Source: Paenacidovorax caeni
Lineage (GTDB): Bacteria; Pseudomonadota; Gammaproteobacteria; Burkholderiales; Burkholderiaceae_C
Assembly (NCBI RefSeq): GCF_001298675.1
Contig: NZ_CYIG01000032.1
Coordinates: forward strand, 1-42,734
DNA: 42,734 bases
Reading direction: 5' to 3'
Positions 20,288-27,260 of this stretch are shown piece by piece; position 1 is the stretch's first letter, and the number at the start of each line of letters is the position of its first letter. The notes under the pieces were generated by a model, which searched no databases, was not told the DNA's origin, and worked only from the letters and a program-made list of their open reading frames with translations. The position numbers and the translations under genes are program-made.

Positions 20288-20911
20288 TCACTTGTACTTC
20301 ACGCTGCACCCATACGCCTGGGTCACCGCCTGGGCCACGGGCCGGCCGGCCGCCAGGTCGGCCAGCGCGGCCTTGACGTAGTTGGTGGCCTTGGGAATGT
20401 CGGCCGGGCGGGCCGAGGCAATGCTGTCGATGGCGCCCGCGTACACCAGCGTGCCTTCGGGGTTGACGATAAACATATGCGGCGTGGTGCGGGCGCCGTA
20501 GGCCTGGCCCACGGTGCCTTCCTCGTCCATGAGCACGGCCGTGGCCACGCCCTTGCGCTCGTGCAGCCAGTGGGCCAGCGCGGCGGGCTGCAGGTAGTCG
20601 CCGCTGGCCTTCGCGGTGGAGTTGATGGACAGCCACACCACGGCATGGTCGATGGCGTCCTTCTGCGTGGCGGGCATGTTGCCGCTGTCGTAGTGCTTGC
20701 GTACGAAGGGGCAGCCGGGGTTGGTCCACTCCAGCACCACGGTCTTGCCCTTGTAGTCCGACAGGCGCACGGGCTGGCCGGCGGTGTCCTGCAGCGTGAA
20801 GTCGGGCGCGCGCTGGCCCACGGTGGCGCTGGCCTGGGCCAGCGAGGGCAGGGCGCTGAACGCCATCAGGGCGGCGCTGGCAATCAGCGAGCGGCGGCAA
20901 AGCGTGGGCAT
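20288..20911 (-). CDS. Periplasmic thioredoxin-like (AhpC/TlpA fold) protein with a single active-site Cys
   Basis: The 207-residue product has a signal peptide (about 1-28, ending LAQASA) and then a redoxin domain: VGQRAPDFTLQDTAGQPV, VVLEWTNPGCPFVRKHY and ARTTPHMFIVNPEGTLVY with the cis-Pro. The usual CxxC is reduced to one Cys (Cys67), with another near the C-terminus (Cys202), so it may act as a peroxiredoxin-like or atypical reductase. AAGGAG lies 6-8 bases before the start. DsbD lies upstream in the same direction, beyond palindromic element B, and is a plausible electron donor; that link is inference. Confidence 0.88.
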   Translation of the reverse strand: MPTLCRRSLIASAALMAFSALPSLAQASATVGQRAPDFTLQDTAGQPVRLSDYKGKTVVLEWTNPGCPFVRKHYDSGNMPATQKDAIDHAVVWLSINSTAKASGDYLQPAALAHWLHERKGVATAVLMDEEGTVGQAYGARTTPHMFIVNPEGTLVYAGAIDSIASARPADIPKATNYVKAALADLAAGRPVAQAVTQAYGCSVKYK

Positions 20912-20939
20912 GGCGGGTTCTCCTTCTTTGGGGGGAAAG

Positions 20940-20970
20940 TCAAAAAAGATAGCTGCTTGCGCAGGTCCTG
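20940..20970 (-). repeat. AGCGCTT palindromic repeat, copy g (partial)
   Basis: TCAAAAAAGATAGCTGCTTG followed by CGCAGG: one arm of the family in reverse orientation, in the leader of the thioredoxin-like gene. A further half-arm, GCAAGCGCTTTCTT, lies at 21024-21036. Confidence 0.55.
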
Positions 20971-21035
20971 CTTCGCTTCTCCGCGCAAAGAACGGTAAAG
21001 ACTTGCAAGCAAACCATGGCCCTGCAAGCGCTTTC

Positions 21036-21201
21036 TTAGAGCGTGTTCACGATCTCGCGTGAAGGGGTGCAGGATGCGGATCGGGATGGGCTGCTAGGCG
21101 CAAACCGCAGCAATAGCCTTGCTATTGCGAGGATTTGCAACAACGCAGACCGCCCGATTCCGCACCTGCACACCCGCGTGGAGATCGTGAACACGCTCTT
21201 A
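21036..21201. repeat. Long palindromic (MITE-like) element B
   Basis: AGAGCGTGTTCACGATCTC at 21038-21056 is the exact reverse complement of 21181-21199. Inner arms also pair (GGGGTGCAGG against CCTGCACACC). The core is GCAATAGC-CTT-GCTATTGC (21110-21128), flanked by GCAAACCGCA and GAGGATTTGC. Its core matches that of element A in inverted orientation, with a C-G pair in A replaced by A-T here. The outer arms differ in sequence from A but stay self-complementary. The right end contains the stop codon of dsbD. Confidence 0.88.
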
Positions 21202-23412
21202 CAGCGCCGCCAGTGCCGCGCGCAGGTCGCTGGCGCTGAGGATTTCGCTGAACACCACGGGCGCCTTGCCCGGCGCGTGCAGCACGTACACCGGCACGCC
21301 GCTGCGCCCCAGTTGCGTGAGGGCGGCGGTGATGGCGGGGTCGCGCCGCGTCCAGTCCGCGCGCAGCAGGGCCACGTTCCGGGCGGCCAGGTCGGCCAGC
21401 ACCTCGGCATCGGCCAGCGTGGTTTTCTTGTTGTACTGGCAGGTCACGCACCAGGCGGCGGTGTAGTCGACGAACACGGGGCGGCCGGTGGCCACGATCT
21501 CGTCGGCCAGGCCGGGGCGCCAGGGCTGCCATGCTCCTGAAACAGGAGCTGTTTGCGCTTGCTGCTCCCTGATTTCAACGATGTTTGGCATCCAATTCCA
21601 GGCCAGCCAAGCGCAAGCAGCTATGGAAAGCGGAGCAATCAGCCGACGCGCCGTGCCGCGCAGCGTCAGCGCCCACACGGCCATGGACAGTGCCACCAGC
21701 AGCGCCAGCAGCGCCGCTGCGCCGTCGATGCCGGTCTGCTGCCCCAGCACCCACACCAGCCACACCACCGTGGCCAGCATGGGGAAGGCCAGGAAGCGGC
21801 GCAGCGTCTGCATCCAGGCGCCAGGGCGCGGCAGCGCGCGCGCGAAGGCGGGCAGCCAGCTCGCCAGCAGATAGGGCAGCGCCAGGCCCAGGCCCAGCGC
21901 GGCGAAGATGCCCAGCGCCTGCGCAGCCGGCAGCGTGGCCGTGAGGCCGAGCGACGCGCCCATGAACGGCGCCGTGCACGGCGAAGCCACGGCCACGGCC
22001 AGCACGCCGGTGAGGAAGGCGTCTGCCACCGGGTGGCGCGCCTGCAGGCCGGCCAGCGATGACGGCAGCATGCGCCCGAATTCGTACACCCCGGCCAGGT
22101 TCAGCGCGATCAGCGTGAACAGCACCGCCAGCGTGGCCACCACGGCCGGCGACTGCAGCTGAAAGCCCCAGCCCACGGCCTCGCCCGCGGCGCGCAGCCC
22201 GAGCATGAGCGCGCCCAGGCCAAGGAAGGACAGCAGCACGCCCGCGGTATAGGCCAGCCCGCTGATGCGGTGCGCGCGCGTGTCTTGCGCGTGGCGCGCA
22301 AAGCCCACCACCTTGATGGCTAGCACCGGGAACACGCAGGGCATCAGGTTCAGCACCAGCCCGCCCAGCAGCGCGCCGAGCAGGGCCAGCAGCCAGGTGC
22401 CCAGGGGCGCGGCGGCGGGGGCGGGGGCGGCTGCCGCGCCGGGCGCCGGGCTGTTGCCCAGCTGCGCATTGGCGCGCAGCGCCGCCTCCAGCGCGGGTGA
22501 CACGGTGGCGGCAGCGGCCAGCGCGGGCCAGCCGCCCGCCACCGGAAGCTCGGCGCGCCAGCCCTGGCCGCCGTGCGCCAGCACCACGGGCAGGGGCTCG
22601 GGGCTGGCGCTGCGCTGGGGCGACAGGGGGATGCGCGCCGTCCACACCGCGCCTTCCCACGCCTGGGTGTACGGTGCGGCGGTTTCGATCACGCTGGCGG
22701 TTTCGGCGAAAAACTCCAGCGTCTGCCCCTGCAGCGCGGCGGGCAGCCCGGCCACGCGCAGCACCAGCGCGCCGTCCTGCACGCGGGCGCTGCTGCTGCC
22801 GTCGCTGCCCACAGGCAGCGCCTGCGGTGCGGCCTGGTGCGCGGCGGCAAAGGCCGCGGCGTCCACCGCGGTGGTGCTGCGCAGCGGCAGTTGCAGCGTG
22901 AAGTGGCCTTCTTCCGGAATGCACTCCTTGCGGCACACCAGCCACGAGGCCTGCAATTGCACCGTCACCTCCTTGGCCAGCGGCCCGGGCGCGAAGGCCC
23001 CCGACACCGTGACCGGCACGGGCAGCAGCACCTGCCCCTCGTAGCCATAGTTGGCCAGGTTGCCGATGCGGATCTTGTGCGGCACGGGCCAGGCGATCTC
23101 GCCCGCATCCATGCCCTCGGGCAGTTGCCATTGCAGTTGCGTGGGCAGGCCCGAGTCACCGGGGTTCTTCCAGTAGGTGTGCCACTCCGGCTGGTGCGTG
23201 ATGGAGAGGCCCAGCCACAGCGGCTGGCCCGGCCCCACGCCCTCGGGCGCATGGGCCACCAGCTCGGCCCGCACGTACGGTGTGGTCACCACGCTGCTGC
23301 CGGCGGTGGCCGATGTCTTGAGGGAAATTTGCGCGCCAGCGCTTATGGAGAAAGCGCTGGTAGCTATGAAAATAAGAGTGAACAGCCAGCGCTGCAGCAG
23401 ATGGGTGGACAT
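21199..23412 (-). CDS. dsbD: Thiol:disulfide interchange protein DsbD
   Basis: The 737-residue inner-membrane protein passes electrons from cytoplasmic thioredoxin to periplasmic DsbC and related proteins. A signal peptide (1-27, ending SAGA) leads to the alpha domain with LVCRKECIPEEG (Cys160, Cys164). The membrane domain has the redox cysteines in NLMPCVFPVLAIKV and SPCTAPFMGASLG. The C-terminal thioredoxin domain has DYTAAWCVTCQYNKK (Cys655, Cys658) and the cis-Pro loop GVPVYVL. All six cysteines are present. Two stretches derive from the palindromic repeat: the signal peptide (23332-23380) and the last membrane helix with its following loop (21540-21630). The TAA stop lies in the end of palindromic element B. 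Confidence 0.95.
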   Translation of the reverse strand: MSTHLLQRWLFTLIFIATSAFSISAGAQISLKTSATAGSSVVTTPYVRAELVAHAPEGVGPGQPLWLGLSITHQPEWHTYWKNPGDSGLPTQLQWQLPEGMDAGEIAWPVPHKIRIGNLANYGYEGQVLLPVPVTVSGAFAPGPLAKEVTVQLQASWLVCRKECIPEEGHFTLQLPLRSTTAVDAAAFAAAHQAAPQALPVGSDGSSSARVQDGALVLRVAGLPAALQGQTLEFFAETASVIETAAPYTQAWEGAVWTARIPLSPQRSASPEPLPVVLAHGGQGWRAELPVAGGWPALAAAATVSPALEAALRANAQLGNSPAPGAAAAPAPAAAPLGTWLLALLGALLGGLVLNLMPCVFPVLAIKVVGFARHAQDTRAHRISGLAYTAGVLLSFLGLGALMLGLRAAGEAVGWGFQLQSPAVVATLAVLFTLIALNLAGVYEFGRMLPSSLAGLQARHPVADAFLTGVLAVAVASPCTAPFMGASLGLTATLPAAQALGIFAALGLGLALPYLLASWLPAFARALPRPGAWMQTLRRFLAFPMLATVVWLVWVLGQQTGIDGAAALLALLVALSMAVWALTLRGTARRLIAPLSIAACAWLAWNWMPNIVEIREQQAQTAPVSGAWQPWRPGLADEIVATGRPVFVDYTAAWCVTCQYNKKTTLADAEVLADLAARNVALLRADWTRRDPAITAALTQLGRSGVPVYVLHAPGKAPVVFSEILSASDLRAALAAL
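21541..21625. repeat. AGCGCTT palindromic repeat, two opposed half-copies (h) inside dsbD
   Basis: GGAGCTGTTTGCGCTTGCTG (about 21545-21564, reverse) faces AAGCGCAAGCAGCTATGG (about 21609-21626, forward). Together they encode the end of the last membrane helix (SIAACAWLAW) and the loop before the thioredoxin domain (EQQAQTAP). Confidence 0.5.
23332..23380 (+). repeat. AGCGCTT palindromic repeat, copy i, inside the dsbD signal-peptide region
   Basis: GGGAAATTTGCGCGCCAGCG, CTTATGGAG, then AAAGCGCTGGTAGCTATGAA. On the minus strand it reads FIATSAFSISAGAQIS, the same frame as copy d, which reads LIAASAFSASVWAQKS. Confidence 0.85.
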
Positions 23413-23506
23413 GACGCAGGGTAGGAGCGCGCCGGCGGCGCCTTGGTTCCGTGCCTGCGATTGTGCGCGCGGCCAGCCGCCCGCCGATCAAGTGCCGCGC
23501 CGCGGC

Positions 23507-24499
23507 TCAGCGCTTGCGTGCCACAGCCGCACCGGCCTTCTTGCGGATGCAGTAGTAGTAGGCGTTGCTGCCTTTGGGGTTGCGGTTGGGCACCACGCGC
23601 TCGTCGGCCGACTGCCGGGCCACGTAGAGCTGGCCGGTGCGCATGTGGTACAGCCGGTCGTTCTTGGCCTCGATGCCGCCGTGGTAGATGCCGGACGACT
23701 CGCCCACCTCCATCTCGTTTTCGGTGGGCAGCTCGGCGCCCTGGGTCTGGCAGTAGCGGCTGGCGGCTTCGAGCGACACCATCTGGTCGCGGTGGCCGGG
23801 CGCGGGCTGCAGCCATTCGCGGTCGGCCAGCGGGTTGCGGTACGGCGCAAAGCGCGTGCTGTAGAAGTAGTGGAACACGTCCTGCGCCAGCGCTGCAGCG
23901 GCCTGCGAGGCCAGCGCCGTGACGGTGAAGCTCTGCGAGCTGCCGTCGGCCGGCTTGAGCAGCGTGGCCGTGACCTGGATCGAGCTGCCCTCGGTGCGCG
24001 CATAGGTCATGTACACCAGCAGCGTCACCTGCCCGGCCTTGGCCTTGAGCGCGGCCAGTGCGGTGGCGTCGAGCAGCGCCGGGCGCTGCAGCTCGGCCGG
24101 GGTGATGCCAGCGAAGTCGAAGCGCAGCTTGGGCGTGCGGATGGAGGTGGCGCGCGTGAGCCGGTCCAGCTCGCTGATGAACAGCACGTTCAGGCTGCGC
24201 CCCAGCTCGGCCAGCGCGGCGCGCTCATGGTGGGCCTGCAACTGGTCCACCGCCTGCAGCGCGGCGATGGTGGTGGCCGGGTCGCCCTTGGCGGCGTGCA
24301 GCTCGTCAAAAATCTTGCGGTCGGCGGCGTACTCGGCGAAGTCGGTGGCGCGCACCACGGGAATGTTGGGCCAGACGACGAACTGCTGCCCTTCGGGGTC
24401 GCGGAAGTCCGCCACCGCGAGGCCAGGCAGCACCAGCAGCACGGCGGCCAGGCAGCAGCGTTGCAGGTGGCGCAAAAGCAGGGGAAGGGGCGTCGTCAT
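23507..24499 (-). CDS. Putative exported protein with a C-terminal FGE/sulfatase-modifying-factor-like segment, 330 aa
   Basis: The product begins with a signal peptide (about 1-31, core CCLAAVLLVLPGLAVA). Residues about 32-220 are an alpha/beta region that I do not recognise. The C-terminal 95 residues hold SLEAASRYCQTQGAELPTEN, then EMEVGES and YYYCIRKK. The pattern xxAxxYCxxxGxxLPTExEME resembles formylglycine-generating-enzyme-type domains, although the rest of that fold is short here. No catalytic role can be claimed. It lies 94 bp upstream of dsbD on the same strand and is divergent from the creatininase-family gene. Confidence 0.75.
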   Translation of the reverse strand: MTTPLPLLLRHLQRCCLAAVLLVLPGLAVADFRDPEGQQFVVWPNIPVVRATDFAEYAADRKIFDELHAAKGDPATTIAALQAVDQLQAHHERAALAELGRSLNVLFISELDRLTRATSIRTPKLRFDFAGITPAELQRPALLDATALAALKAKAGQVTLLVYMTYARTEGSSIQVTATLLKPADGSSQSFTVTALASQAAAALAQDVFHYFYSTRFAPYRNPLADREWLQPAPGHRDQMVSLEAASRYCQTQGAELPTENEMEVGESSGIYHGGIEAKNDRLYHMRTGQLYVARQSADERVVPNRNPKGSNAYYYCIRKKAGAAVARKR

Positions 24500-24606
24500 G
24501 GGCGGATCAAGGCGCAGTGTGCTTTCGATTGTGCCGCCGTCCCCCGTGCGGCCAAGGGCCGAGAAAGCGGCGCAAGCGGGCGCAATTCAGCCGCTACCAT
24601 GCCGCC

Positions 24607-25458
24607 ATGCCTGCACCTTCGCTGAATTCTTGGCCCGCGCGCCATTGGGCCGATGTTTCCACCCGCGACTTCGCCGCCGCGCAGGCCTCGGGCCTGGCGG
24701 CGCGCACCGTGGCGGTGCTGCCCGTGGCGGCGGTCGAGCAGCATGGGCCGCACCTACCGCTGTCGGTCGATGCCACGCTGCTGCAGGGCGTGGTCGCCGC
24801 CGCGTTGCCGCAGCTGCCGGCCGACCTGCCTGTGCTTTTTCTGCCGCCGCAAGCCATCGGGCTGAGCACCGAGCACCTGTCCTACCCCGGCACGCTCACG
24901 CTCTCGCCGGCGACGCTGATCGCGCTGTGGAGCGAACTGGGCGCCTGCGTGGCGCGCGCCGGGGTGAAGAAGCTGCTGCTGCTCAACGGCCACGGCGGCA
25001 ACGTGGCGGCCATGGACATCGTGGCGCGCGAGCTGCGCCAGCGCCACGGGCTACTCACCTACAGCGCGAGCTGGTTCAGCCTGCCGCTGCCCGACGCGGT
25101 GCAGGGCCTGTTCAGCGCGCAGGAGCACCGCTTCGGCATCCATGGCGGCGAGATCGAGACGTCGATGATGCTGCACCTGGCGCCGCAGACGGTGCGCATG
25201 GAGGAGGCGCGCGACTGGCGCTCCACCTCGCAGGACCGCGCCGCGGCGCATGCCATTCTGGGTAACGGCCGCAGCGCCAAGATGGGCTGGGCCATCGAGG
25301 ATTACCACCCGGAGGGCGCCGTGGGCAACGCGGCAGCGGCCACGGCCGCTAACGGGCAGGCGATGGTGCAGGCGGCAGGCCAGGCGCTGGCGCACCTGCT
25401 GTCGGAGCTGCACGCGCTGCCCTTGTCGACGCTGGGCACGCCCGCGCAGCCGCGCTAA
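24607..25458 (+). CDS. Creatininase-family amidohydrolase
   Basis: The 283-residue metal-dependent enzyme resembles creatininase and MftE-like peptidases. The metal-site motifs are in order: VAAVEQHGPHLPLSVDA (41-56: Glu44, His46, Asp55), LLNGHGGN (125-132: His129) and GIHGGEIETS (177-186: His179, Glu182). It hydrolyses a cyclic amide or peptide bond; the substrate is not defined by these residues. No creatine or mycofactocin genes are nearby. The ATG at 24607 gives the standard start; the upstream in-frame extension lies in the divergent promoter gap. It ends one base before the convergent gene at 25460. Confidence 0.9.
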   Translation: MPAPSLNSWPARHWADVSTRDFAAAQASGLAARTVAVLPVAAVEQHGPHLPLSVDATLLQGVVAAALPQLPADLPVLFLPPQAIGLSTEHLSYPGTLTLSPATLIALWSELGACVARAGVKKLLLLNGHGGNVAAMDIVARELRQRHGLLTYSASWFSLPLPDAVQGLFSAQEHRFGIHGGEIETSMMLHLAPQTVRMEEARDWRSTSQDRAAAHAILGNGRSAKMGWAIEDYHPEGAVGNAAAATAANGQAMVQAAGQALAHLLSELHALPLSTLGTPAQPR

Positions 25459-25459
25459 T

Positions 25460-25939
25460 TCAACCGCCGACGTCGATCCATTCGCTGCCCCAATGGTGCA
25501 GCGCTTCGCGCAGGATCAGCAGTGCCGCCGCGAAGTCCGGGCGCTGGGGCAGGGCCGGGTCGGCATGGCCAGGGCGGTGCGCCTGGCTGTCCAGGCGGCT
25601 GAACAGGTTTTCCACCGCCGCGCGTGACAGGCGGGCAGGGCGCGCGGCCAGATCCGCCCCGGCGGTCAGCGCCACCTCGCGCAGCAGCGGGCTGGCCGTG
25701 CGCAGCACGTAGGCCGTGCCCGGCAGCACCCGCGTGGCGGGCATCACCGCGTCTTCGACGATGGCGATGGCGTGCTCCAGGGCCAGCGCCGTGGGCATGC
25801 GGGGGCCAAAGGCCTGCACCACCGTGCCCCAGCCCAGGGGCGCGGCATAGGGCGGCGCGGGCGGCGGCGGCACGAGCCGCAGGTGGTCGGACGCGAGCTG
25901 CAGGTCGAAGACGGCGGTGTGTGCGGTGGTGTGGGGCAT
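25460..25939 (-). CDS. Hypothetical protein, 159 aa
   Basis: The soluble protein has no signal peptide or membrane helix. A Pro-rich stretch (LVPPPPAPPYAAP, about 22-34) is followed by LGWGTVVQAFGPRMPTALAL and AIAIVEDAVMPATR, then an Ala/Leu/Arg-rich helical part ending EALHHWGSEWIDVGG. I do not recognise it. It follows the histidine phosphatase on the same strand by 48 bp and converges with the creatininase-family gene at a one-base gap. The tight fit between real neighbours supports it being a gene. Confidence 0.65.
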   Translation of the reverse strand: MPHTTAHTAVFDLQLASDHLRLVPPPPAPPYAAPLGWGTVVQAFGPRMPTALALEHAIAIVEDAVMPATRVLPGTAYVLRTASPLLREVALTAGADLAARPARLSRAAVENLFSRLDSQAHRPGHADPALPQRPDFAAALLILREALHHWGSEWIDVGG

Positions 25940-25987
25940 GCCCCGGTTGTACTCCAGCGCGGACAGGCGCGCTGTGCGTGCGGCGCG

Positions 25988-26659
25988 TCAGGCGTGGGTG
26001 ACCAGTGCGGCGTGCTCCGGCGCGTCCAGGTGCGGCAGGGTGTTGAAGGTCTGCAGCATCAGCCGCTTGGGCGAGATGGAGAACTCCGTCACCGCGCTGT
26101 TGCGGATGCGCATGTTCAGTGCGATGGTCACTTCGGGCGACGTGCCCAGCACCTGGCCGACGGCGGTGGAGATGGGGCCGCCGCTGCTGACCAGCAGCAC
26201 GTTCTGCCCGGCGTGTGCGCGGCGCACGAGATCCAGCGCGGCGTGCACGCCGCTCGAGAAATCCTCCCAGCTGGGCATGCCCTGGGGGCTGATGGTGCCG
26301 CCCATCCACTGCGCCAGCGCGTCGCACAGGATGCGGAAATGCTGGCGGAACAACTCGGGCGTGTCCGGCTTGGCCAGGGGCGCGGTGTGGATGGCGCGGA
26401 TCAGGGCCAGGCTGTCGTATTCGTCCAGGCCAGGCAGGGCCTGGGCGGGGGGCAGCGGCCCCAGCGCCTCGCCGATGCCGGCCAGAGTTTGTGCGTGGCG
26501 CTGCAGCGTGCCGGTGAGCACGGCGTCGAAGCGCAGGCCGCGCGCGCGCCAGTACGCCCCCAGACGTTGCGCCTGCTCCAGGCCGCGCGGGCTGAGTTGG
26601 TCGTAATTGGCGGCGCCAAACGAGGCCTGGCCGTGGCGCACAAGGTAGAGGGTTCCCAT
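25988..26659 (-). CDS. Histidine phosphatase (phosphoglycerate mutase-like) family protein
   Basis: The 223-residue cytosolic protein starts MGTLYLVRHGQASFG, with the catalytic RHG at 8-10. A second conserved Arg is in LTGTLQRHAQTL, and a late motif LLVSSGGPISTAVGQV stands where LVxHG(G/A) is usual; here Ser replaces His, which is a departure from the family. It may be a phosphatase for sugar phosphates, nucleotides or protein. The ATG at 26659 fits the family start; the frame is open 24 codons upstream. It is divergent from the RcnB-like gene. Confidence 0.88.
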   Translation of the reverse strand: MGTLYLVRHGQASFGAANYDQLSPRGLEQAQRLGAYWRARGLRFDAVLTGTLQRHAQTLAGIGEALGPLPPAQALPGLDEYDSLALIRAIHTAPLAKPDTPELFRQHFRILCDALAQWMGGTISPQGMPSWEDFSSGVHAALDLVRRAHAGQNVLLVSSGGPISTAVGQVLGTSPEVTIALNMRIRNSAVTEFSISPKRLMLQTFNTLPHLDAPEHAALVTHA

Positions 26660-26755
26660 GGCGGCGATTGTCCGGAGGCGCTGCGCCATGGCCTGTCTCC
26701 GCAGCGACGGCTGCGGGGGGCAGTGTTGCATTGGGTCACAAGCTTCACCAGCCGT

Positions 26756-26772
26756 GCATGTTTACGACATGC
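26756..26772. promoter_or_regulatory. Short inverted repeat upstream of the RcnB-like gene
   Basis: GCATGT-TTACG-ACATGC is a perfect 6-bp inverted repeat in the 178-bp divergent gap, 65 bp before the RcnB-like start. It could be an operator for a dimeric regulator; nothing else supports a function. Confidence 0.3.
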
Positions 26773-26837
26773 GCGGGCCTGCGCGCTGGCTACAGAATGC
26801 ACCATCGTTTCACCCCCAAGCGAAAGGACGAGACACC

Positions 26838-27258
26838 ATGCAACACGCATACCGCCGCACCGGTGCTGCCTTGGTAGCGGCTGCGCTGCTGGCGACTTCA
26901 TCGCTGGCCATGGCGCAGCCCCATCGCCCGCCGCCCGGCCATGACCGGCGCCCACCGCTACGCCGCGCCGCCGCACCCTATGCCGCCGCAGGCCCGGCCG
27001 GGCCACCGGCCGCACAAGCCGCCGCATGCGCAGGGGCCGCATTTTCACGGCCAGCGCGGTGCCGGGCCGCAGCACAACTGGTACCGCGGCGCGCGCATTC
27101 CGCCACCGTACCGCGGCGGCCACTACGTCGTGAACGACTGGCGCATGCACCGGCTGGCGCCGCCGCCCCGGGGCTACCACTGGGTGCAGTACGGGCCCGA
27201 CTACCTGCTCGTGGCCATCGCCACCGGCGTGATCGCGCAAATCATTTTCAGTAACTGA
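26838..27258 (+). pseudogene. RcnB-like periplasmic protein, interrupted by a frameshift
   Basis: ATG at 26838, with AAAGGA about 9 bases upstream, starts a clear signal peptide MQHAYRRTGAALVAA continuing to LAMAQ, then PHRPPPGHDRR. The recognisable RcnB part (ARIPPPYRGGHYVVNDWRMH and GYHWVQYGPDYLLVAIATGV) lies in the frame of the Met at 26941, one base out. One extra base between about 26922 and 26950 (a C/G-rich stretch) would join the two. RcnB proteins are small periplasmic proteins linked to nickel/cobalt handling in E. coli; many relatives are of unknown role. Either the gene is broken, or it switches, or the base is an error. It stops 3 bp before the threonine-dehydratase-like stop. 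Confidence 0.8.
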
Positions 27259-27260
27259 CT

